DNA from: Methylobrevis albus
Lineage (GTDB): Bacteria; Pseudomonadota; Alphaproteobacteria; Rhizobiales; Pleomorphomonadaceae
Assembly (NCBI RefSeq): GCF_015904235.1
Contig: NZ_JADZLT010000040.1
Coordinates: forward strand, 186,001-250,000
DNA: 64,000 nucleotides
Direction: 5' to 3'
Part shown: piece by piece, positions 58,259 to 64,000 of the stretch
Position numbering within the stretch: the first letter of the stretch is position 1
Layout: each line of letters begins with the position of its first letter
Translations under genes and position numbers: made by a program
Notes under the pieces: generated by a model
Told to the model about the DNA's origin: nothing
The model's input: only the letters and a program-made list of their open reading frames with translations
Database searches by the model: none

Positions 58259-58442
58259 GGCCGGGGCGTAGCGCGTCACAGCGCCCGCTGGCTTGGAAAA
58301 GATTGCTGCCGGGGCCGGATCGGCGCGGATGCTGCCGGATTTGGCGGTCGGGGCGCACGGGCAGATCGCGCCTGTCGTTGGTTCGCTTCCAGCTATCCGC
58401 AGACCACGGCCGAGATTGAAGGTGCCTGTCGCGCCGGCTTTT

Positions 58443-58487
58443 CCTCGCCCTTCGAGACGGCCGCTTGGCGGCTTCCTCAGGGTGGAG
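58443..58487. repeat. Dispersed palindromic repeat, single unit
   Basis: CCTCGCCCTTCGAGACGG, then GCTTGGCGGCTTCCTCAGG and GTGGAG, matches unit A at 20156 (same orientation) over about 45 bases with several differences. It lies just downstream of the CheZ-like gene, whose stop is at 58505. Confidence 0.8.
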
Positions 58488-58504
58488 ATCGGCGCCGTCG
58501 TCCG

Positions 58505-59728
58505 TCAGGCAAACAGGGCGTAGCGCTCGTCGAGGCTCAGGCGAGAGAGGACGTCGGTGTCGTCCTCGTCATGCGCCGCGGCGGCACGCAGCGCGGCGGG
58601 CCGGGGCTGCGGGTCGGCCGCGGGCGGCTCGAATGCGGTGTCCGGCTCTTCCTCCGGCTCGTCGAGCGCAGTGTCGGCGGCGAAGGCGTCGATGTCGCCG
58701 GCGGACGCCTCGTCCGCCGCGTCAACCGCACCTGCGTCGTCGATCGGTGCTTCCAAGGTCGAGGCGACTTCGAGGAGATCTGCCGCGGCGGCGGCTTCGG
58801 CCGTATCGAACGCGCCGGCCCCGAGGTCATTGGTCTCAAGGTCATCGGCCCCGAGCTCATCGGCGGCGAGATCGGCTGCCGTGTCCGAAACGTCGTCGAA
58901 GGCCGCGATCTCGTCAAAGGCGGCCACGTCGTCGGCGAGCGGTTCGTCCTCGGCCTCGATCCGGTCGAACACCATGGTGTCGGCGGCGGTGCCGTCGTCG
59001 AAGGCCGCAGGTGCCGCGGCCATCAGGTCGTCGACGTCGGCCTGCTCGGTGCCCTGGCCGGCGAGCGCCGGGCCGTTGAGGAGGTGGGCGTCGGGGCGGG
59101 TGTCCATGTGGTTGGGATGCGGCCTCGCCACGGGCGCCGCGGTCTCCGACGGCTCCATGCCCCAGATTTCGATCATCGAATCGATGCGGCTCTCGAGGTA
59201 GCGCAGCACGTGCACCACCTTCTGCGTCCGCTGGCCGGTGAGGTCCTGGAAGGAACAGGAGGTATAGATCGTGGTCGTCAGCGTCTCGAGCGCGGCGCAG
59301 ATCTCTTCCTCGACCTTCGCCTCGCGCATCACCCAAGCGATTTCCTGGATCTTCTCCGCCGACTCGAGGATCTCGGAAGTGGCGTGCTCGGTCTGGGTGA
59401 CGATCGCGTCGAGTTCGTCGGAGGCCTGGTGGAAGCGGCTGCCGGTCGCGCCCTCGAACTTGATCTCGGCGATCTCGGCCTTGGTGCGCTCGATCGCGTC
59501 CTTCATCTCGCCGATGTCGAGGCGGATACGGTCGGCGTCGGGGCGGCGCTCGCGGCGCAGCAGCTTCTCGAGCTTGCCGATGGCGTCGACCACGACCACC
59601 GTGTCGGCGGCGCGGTGGCGGCGGGCATATTCGGCGAGGAACCAGCGGCCACGCTCGGTTTCCATCACGGCGGCTTCGATCGCCTCGAAGTCCTGCTCGC
59701 GCAGCGGGGAGATTTGCGTGTTGGTCAT
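58505..59728 (-). CDS. cheZ: CheZ-like phosphatase with long acidic tail
   Basis: 407 residues. The CheZ core is at residues 1-190: a helical hairpin region with SFQDLTGQRTQKVVHVLRYLE, where Asp162 and Gln166 match the catalytic Asp and Gln of E. coli CheZ that dephosphorylate CheY. The N-terminal METERGRWFLAEYARRHRAAD is typical of alphaproteobacterial members. Residues about 200-390 form a low-complexity tail very rich in Asp, Glu and Ala. The C-terminus DVLSRLSLDERYALFA could be a response-regulator-binding helix. No chemotaxis genes are nearby, so its partner is unknown. Confidence 0.8.
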   Translation of the reverse strand: MTNTQISPLREQDFEAIEAAVMETERGRWFLAEYARRHRAADTVVVVDAIGKLEKLLRRERRPDADRIRLDIGEMKDAIERTKAEIAEIKFEGATGSRFHQASDELDAIVTQTEHATSEILESAEKIQEIAWVMREAKVEEEICAALETLTTTIYTSCSFQDLTGQRTQKVVHVLRYLESRIDSMIEIWGMEPSETAAPVARPHPNHMDTRPDAHLLNGPALAGQGTEQADVDDLMAAAPAAFDDGTAADTMVFDRIEAEDEPLADDVAAFDEIAAFDDVSDTAADLAADELGADDLETNDLGAGAFDTAEAAAAADLLEVASTLEAPIDDAGAVDAADEASAGDIDAFAADTALDEPEEEPDTAFEPPAADPQPRPAALRAAAAHDEDDTDVLSRLSLDERYALFA

Positions 59729-59910
59729 AGCCGCGGGCGAGGCCCCATGATACGTCTTCGGTCGTTTTTCGGCGCCGCAGTTTCATCCGGTCATGCACCC
59801 CTGCCTCGGCAAGGGCGTTGTCATCCGTAAATCGACTGATCTGCAACGACGAAGCAGGCGCGACACTAGCGACTGATTCCTACTTTCGAGTTTATGGCCG
59901 GTCACTGGTC

Positions 59911-61074
59911 GTGGCAACCGCACAGTTCCGTCTCTCCGCCGCCGCAGCGATGTCGTTCTTCTTCGGCGCATCGTTGTTCAGCACCGGAATTCTGATTCCC
60001 TACTTTCCGCTGATCCTCGCGGCCCGCGGTCTGAGTGCGGAGACGATCGGCTATGTGCTGGCCGCGCCCTATCTGCTCCGCCTCGTCGCGCTGCCGGTGA
60101 TCGCCGCCCTCGCCGGGCGGCTGCCCGACCGGCGCTTTGCGCTGTCGATCGTGGCCGCCGCGACCTTCGGCGCCGCCATCGCCTTCGGCAGTGCGACCGC
60201 GCCCTGGCAGATCTTTGTCACGGCGAGCCTCGTGCTGCTGCTCGTCCAGGGCTTGCAGCCGGTGACCGAGGCGATCGCGCTCAGCATCGACCGGCGCGGG
60301 CTCGGCAACTACGGGCGGATGCGGCTCTGGGGCTCGGCGACCTTCATCGTCGCCAACATGGCGGGGGGCGCGCTGCTCGCCGATCGCGGCATCGACGCGG
60401 TGTTCCTCGCGCTGCTCGCCACCTTCGCCTTCACCTTCCTCGCCACCTTCGTGCTGCCGGCGACGGGGCGCACGGTCGCCGCCTCGGGCGGCGCCAGCGC
60501 CGCGATCCTGCGCGACCGGGTTTTCCTCGCCGTGCTCGTCGCCGGCGGGCTGATCATGGCCGGCCACGCGGCGCTCTACGGCTTTGCCTCGCTGGTCTGG
60601 CAGCAGCGCGGCTACTCGGAGGCGGCGATCGGGATCTTCTGGGCGATCGGTGTCGTCGCGGAGATCCTGCTGTTCGCGGCCGGGCCGGCGGTGTTCCGGC
60701 ACGTCTCGCCCTACGGACTGCTGGTGTTCGCCGCCGCTTCCGGCACGGTGCGCTGGCTTTTGTTTCCGGGCGACTACGGCCCGGCCGTGACGGCGCTGAT
60801 GCAGGTGTCGCACGCCGGGACCTTCGCCTGCGCCCACCTCGGCATGATGCGCTTCATCTCGTCCGTGGTGCCGGACGGCCGCGTCGCCTCGGCGCAGAGC
60901 ACCTACGTCATCTTCGTCGGGCTGTTCATGGCGGTGTCGACGGCGCTGTCCGGGGCGGGGTTTGCCGCGCGCGGGGGCGGGACCTTCACGCTGATGGCGG
61001 CGTTCTCGGCGGCGGCGCTGGTGCTCCTCCTCGCCGTGGGCCCACGCGTGCAGCGGTTGCCGGTCGCCAGCTGA
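59911..61074 (+). CDS. MFS transporter, HcaT/nucleoside-proton symporter-like
   Basis: 387 residues, twelve predicted helices. Seen: FFFGASLFSTGILIPYFPLILAARGLSAETIGYVLA, DRRGLGNYGRMRLWGSATFIVANMAGG and YSEAAIGIFWAIGVVAEILLF. These match the 3-phenylpropionate transporter HcaT group. The start is uncertain: GTG at 59911 puts the first helix at the normal distance, a TTG at 59818 adds 31 unlikely residues. Divergent from the CheZ-like gene. Substrate unknown. Confidence 0.82.
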   Translation: MATAQFRLSAAAAMSFFFGASLFSTGILIPYFPLILAARGLSAETIGYVLAAPYLLRLVALPVIAALAGRLPDRRFALSIVAAATFGAAIAFGSATAPWQIFVTASLVLLLVQGLQPVTEAIALSIDRRGLGNYGRMRLWGSATFIVANMAGGALLADRGIDAVFLALLATFAFTFLATFVLPATGRTVAASGGASAAILRDRVFLAVLVAGGLIMAGHAALYGFASLVWQQRGYSEAAIGIFWAIGVVAEILLFAAGPAVFRHVSPYGLLVFAAASGTVRWLLFPGDYGPAVTALMQVSHAGTFACAHLGMMRFISSVVPDGRVASAQSTYVIFVGLFMAVSTALSGAGFAARGGGTFTLMAAFSAAALVLLLAVGPRVQRLPVAS

Positions 61075-61090
61075 ACCCGGCCGCGGGGGC

Positions 61091-62071
61091 CTAGCCCCAA
61101 AGGTCCGGCGTCGCCGGCTGCACCGTAGAGCCCTCGTAGACGAGGCCGGGCACCCGGTCGGCGGCGAGCAGCAGCGGGCCGTCGAGATCGACGTAGCGGG
61201 CGCGGGCGGCGACCAGCAGCGCCGGCGCCATGGCGAGCGACGTCGCCAGCATGCAGCCGACCATGACGTCGAGCCCCGCCGCCTCGGCCGCCGCCGCCAT
61301 CGCCAGCGCCTCGGTCACGCCGCCGGTCTTGTCGAGCTTGATGTTAACCGCATCGTAGAGCGTGGCGAGGCGCGGGATGTCGGCGCTGGTGTGGGCGCTC
61401 TCGTCGGCGCAGACCGGCACGTCGCGCGGCATGTCCGCCAGCGCCGCGTCGGCGCCCTCAGGCAACGGCTGCTCGACGAGGGCGACGCGGTGCTGGCGGC
61501 AGGCGGCCATCATCAGCGGAAAGACCTCGGCGGACCAGCCCTCGTTGGCGTCGACGATCAGCGCCGCATCGGGCGCGCCGCTGCGCACGGCGGCGAGGCG
61601 CTCGGCGTCGCCGGGGCCGCCGAGCTTGATCTTCAGCAGCGGCCGGCCGGCGTTGGCGCGGGCGGCGGCGGCCATCGCCTCGGGGGTGTCGAGGCTCAGC
61701 GTATAGGCGGTGACGAGGGGCGCGGGCTCGGGAAGGCCGAACAGCGCCGCGGCGCGGCGGCCGCTTTGCTTTGCCTCGAGGTCGACGAGGGCGCAGTCGA
61801 GTGCGTTGCGGGCTGCACCCGCCTTCATCGTCCGACGCAGCGTTTCGCGGTCCAATCCGGCCGCGACCGCGTCCGCCATCGCCAAGATGTCGGCGGCGAC
61901 ACCCTCGACGGTTTCGCCGTAGCGGGCATAGGGCACGCATTCGCCGCGGCCGGCGTGGGCGCCGTCGGTGACGGTCGCCACCACCACGGCGGCCTCGGTC
62001 TTCGAGCCGCGCGAGATGGTGAAGCGACCGGCGATCGGCCAGCGTTCCGCGGCGACGGTGAGGGCGCGCAT
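61091..62071 (-). CDS. dgcA: N-acetyl-D-glutamate racemase-type enolase-superfamily enzyme
   Basis: 326 residues of the muconate-lactonising/dipeptide epimerase group. Catalytic Lys pair in LLKIKLGG, metal ligands in VDANEGW, EQPLPEG and CADESAH, and the opposite-face Lys in NIKLDKTGG. In marine bacteria DgcA racemises N-acetyl-D-glutamate to the L form, the second step of a D-amino acid route that begins with DgcN. Starts one base within the DgcN stop. The alternative annotation is L-Ala-D/L-Glu epimerase. Confidence 0.85.
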   Translation of the reverse strand: MRALTVAAERWPIAGRFTISRGSKTEAAVVVATVTDGAHAGRGECVPYARYGETVEGVAADILAMADAVAAGLDRETLRRTMKAGAARNALDCALVDLEAKQSGRRAAALFGLPEPAPLVTAYTLSLDTPEAMAAAARANAGRPLLKIKLGGPGDAERLAAVRSGAPDAALIVDANEGWSAEVFPLMMAACRQHRVALVEQPLPEGADAALADMPRDVPVCADESAHTSADIPRLATLYDAVNIKLDKTGGVTEALAMAAAAEAAGLDVMVGCMLATSLAMAPALLVAARARYVDLDGPLLLAADRVPGLVYEGSTVQPATPDLWG

Positions 62072-63081
62072 CAGGCCGGGAACTCCGCGGCGAGGCGGTC
62101 GACGAGCGGGCCGACGCCGAAGCGGACCGGGTCGGACGCCGGCAGGCCGTACTCGTCGGCGGTAGCGGCCAGCACGGCGCGGGCTTCCGTCTCGTCGAGG
62201 GCGGCGGTGTTGACCGCGATGCCGATGCAGCGGATCGCCGGGTTGGTCAGCCGGCCGCAGGCGATGGTGAGGTCGATCACGTCGGCGATCGTCGGCAGCG
62301 GGTGGGCGACATTGCGCATCGTGGTGCGGGTCGGCTCGTGGCAGACGACGAAGGCGTCCGGCTGGCTGCCGTGCAGGAGGCCGAGGGTGACGCCGGCGAA
62401 CGAGGGGTGGAACAGCGAGCCCTGGCCCTCGACGACGTCCCAGTGGCCGGGGGCGGCGTCCGGCGTCAGCCATTCGGCGGCGCCGGAGATGAAGTCGGCC
62501 ACCACCGCGTCGATGGCGACGCCGCGGCCGGAGATCAGGATGCCGGTCTGGCCGGTGGCGCGGAAATCGGCGTCCATGCCGCGCGCCCGCATCTCGGCCT
62601 CCAGCGCCAGCGCGGTGTACTTCTTGCCGATCGAGCAGTCGGTGCCGACGGTGAGCAGCCGAAGGCCGCTGCGCTTGGTGCCCTTGCCGGTGGCAAAACG
62701 CCGGTCGGCGTGGCGCACGTCGAACAGCTTGGCGCCGGCCGCGTCGGCGGCGGCGCGGATTTCCGGCACGTCGCCGAGGCGCATGTGCAGGCCGCTCGCG
62801 ACGTCCATGCCGGCGGCGATCGCGGCGACGATGGTCGCCACCCAGTGGTCGGGCAGCAGGCCGCCGGGGTTGACGACGCCGATGACGAGGGTCTTCGCGC
62901 CGGCGGCCGTCGCCTCGGCGAGGGTGAGGTCGGGCAGGCCGGCGTCGGCGTTGCAGCCGGGAAGGCGCAGCTGGCCGACGCACCAGTCGCGGCGCCAGTC
63001 GACGATGCCGAGCCCGGTCTTGGCGGCGAGCGCGTCGTGCACGTCGCCGAGGAAGATCAGATAGGGACGGGCGATCTCCAT
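62071..63081 (-). CDS. dgcN: DgcN-type protein (DUF1611), D-amino acid N-acetyltransferase family
   Basis: 336 residues of the DUF1611 family with a P-loop-like TVGTDCSIGKKYTALALEAEM around residue 145. Other marks: VVNPGGLLPDHWV, ASGLHMRLGD, VVEGQGSLFHPSFAGVTLGLLHGSQPDAFVVCHEPTR. Reported DgcN acetylates D-glutamate, which DgcA then racemises. The start at 63081 gives MEIARPYLIFLGDVHDALAAKTG, typical of the family, with AAAGG upstream. Divergent from the MlaE-type gene. Substrate range inferred from family only. Confidence 0.85.
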   Translation of the reverse strand: MEIARPYLIFLGDVHDALAAKTGLGIVDWRRDWCVGQLRLPGCNADAGLPDLTLAEATAAGAKTLVIGVVNPGGLLPDHWVATIVAAIAAGMDVASGLHMRLGDVPEIRAAADAAGAKLFDVRHADRRFATGKGTKRSGLRLLTVGTDCSIGKKYTALALEAEMRARGMDADFRATGQTGILISGRGVAIDAVVADFISGAAEWLTPDAAPGHWDVVEGQGSLFHPSFAGVTLGLLHGSQPDAFVVCHEPTRTTMRNVAHPLPTIADVIDLTIACGRLTNPAIRCIGIAVNTAALDETEARAVLAATADEYGLPASDPVRFGVGPLVDRLAAEFPA

Positions 63082-63270
63082 GGCGCGGACCTTTCGCGGA
63101 ACGGCGCGTCGCCGCGCGCATTTTGCGACGGTCGACAGGGTGCGGTGCAAACCGGTATATGGGCGGGGAAGATCGGCGGCAAGCATCGGGCAGCGCCCGA
63201 TGCGAGCCGATGGCGATGGCGGGAGTGACGGCGTGACGAACGCATCCGGTGACCGGTCGAGCAGCGACGC

Positions 63271-64000
63271 ATGACGGAACCGACCGCTCCGGTCGCCGAA
63301 GCCGGCGCCGCGACGACCGACGCCGGGCGCGTCGCGCTGGCAGGTGACTGGACCATCGAATCGGCCGGCGTGCTGCGCGATCGGCTGACCCGGGCCATGG
63401 ACGCCGAACCGGGCGACATCGTCGTCGACGGCAGCGCGATCACCCGCTTCGACACGGCCGGCGCCTGGCTGGTCGAAACCGCGCGGCGACGGCTGGACGC
63501 CGACGGCCGCAAGGTCGCGCTGGAGAATTTCGACGCGGACGCGGCGAGCCTGATCGAGACGGTCGGCCGCTTCGGCCAGGACCAGACGTCGGCGCCCGCG
63601 CGCGGCAACATCGCCCAGCGCTTCATCGAGGCCGTCGGCCGGCAGGCGCTCGACCTCGTCGGTGATGCGCTCGCGGTGCTCAGCCTGTTCGGCGAACTCT
63701 GCGCCGCGGTGGTGGGGCTCCTGACGCTGCGCCGCAAGATGCGCTGGGCGTCGCTGTTCAACCACATCGACCGGATGGGGCTGAAGGCGATCCCGATCGT
63801 CGCGCTGATGAGCTTCCTGATCGGCATGATCATCGCCCAGCAGGGCGGCTTCTATCTCCGCACCTTCGGCGCCGAGGTCTACGTCATCGCCCTCGTCGGC
63901 GTGCTGGTCTGCCGCGAGATCGGCGTGCTGCTCACCGCGATCATGGTGGCGGGGCGCACGGGCAGCGCGATCACCGCCGAGATCGGCTCGATGAAGATGC
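63271..64000 (+). CDS. MlaE-family permease with N-terminal STAS domain (cut by window edge)
   Basis: Open to the last base; 243 codons visible. Residues about 18-105 form a STAS-type domain (VALAGDWTIESAGVLRDRL, IVVDGSAITRFDTAGAWLVE), followed by the MlaE permease: WASLFNHIDRMGLKAIPIVALMSFLIGMIIAQQ and VYVIALVGVLVCREIGVLLTAIMVAGRTGSAITAEIGSM. Part of an ABC system for phospholipid trafficking between membranes; the ATPase and MlaD-like partners should follow outside the window. STAS-MlaE fusions are common in alphaproteobacteria. Confidence 0.92.
   Translation, partial: MTEPTAPVAEAGAATTDAGRVALAGDWTIESAGVLRDRLTRAMDAEPGDIVVDGSAITRFDTAGAWLVETARRRLDADGRKVALENFDADAASLIETVGRFGQDQTSAPARGNIAQRFIEAVGRQALDLVGDALAVLSLFGELCAAVVGLLTLRRKMRWASLFNHIDRMGLKAIPIVALMSFLIGMIIAQQGGFYLRTFGAEVYVIALVGVLVCREIGVLLTAIMVAGRTGSAITAEIGSMKM

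Overview
The window comes from a high-GC alphaproteobacterium, most likely a member of the Hyphomicrobiales (Rhizobiales). The evidence is gene content and order: cbbT-cbbA-rpe carbon-fixation genes, a rhizobial-type BiuH/AtzG/AtzE/AtzH nitrogen-scavenging set, zwf-pgl-edd, a GT21 ceramide-type glycosyltransferase, groESL with a CIRCE element, an alphaproteobacterial CheZ-like protein, and families of long palindromic intergenic repeats. No tRNA, rRNA, IS element, prophage or CRISPR array was recognised. Genus cannot be told from the sequence.

Layout. 1-6932: the end of a Calvin-cycle cluster (cbbT partial, cbbA, rpe), then an oxidoreductase module (LLM flavoenzyme and aldo/keto reductase, with a divergent ArsR regulator), then cbbZ and cbbY, two phosphatases that clear Rubisco side products. 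6964-8514: a divergent Tat-exported FAD oxidoreductase. 8897-20026: a large operon behind a near-consensus sigma-54 promoter. It carries a BMP-type ABC importer, an ASCH protein, formamidase, biuret hydrolase, a second cysteine hydrolase, AtzG/AtzE/AtzH and a GntR regulator. I read it as a system for uptake and stepwise deamination of formamide, biuret and carboxybiuret-type compounds as nitrogen sources. 20347-28045: a DedA protein, then dppABC-(YbjN protein)-dppDF for dipeptide import. 28151-30493: a membrane diguanylate cyclase and an AraC regulator. 30749-33108: an orphan terminator, CIRCE, groES, groEL and terminator. 33294-36205: glycosyltransferase, a low-GC TonB-like lipoprotein and a dienelactone hydrolase.

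36573-42622: pgi, then (after a terminator) zwf-pgl-edd, the upper Entner-Doudoroff route. 42781-45346: a GH19 endolysin-like protein, a kinase-fold protein and a two-TM protein of unknown function. 45609-48950: a solitary form II CoxL-like molybdoenzyme subunit and a DMT transporter. 49032-53234: a TPP riboswitch with a readable translational switch, followed by thiO-thiS-thiG-thiE, a stand-alone RAM-domain protein and thiD. 53266-64000: AraC regulator, threonine dehydratase-like enzyme, GT4 glycosyltransferase with an LpxH-like phosphoesterase, AzlCD exporter, CheZ-like phosphatase, MFS transporter, DgcN/DgcA D-amino acid genes, and the start of an MlaE-type permease.

The most unusual structure is a superfamily of long inverted repeats with arms of about 38-56 bp, present four times (13795, 16417, 36221, 52184). 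Two copies sit inside the nitrogen operon. A second, unrelated palindromic repeat family occurs at 20156-20289 and 58443.
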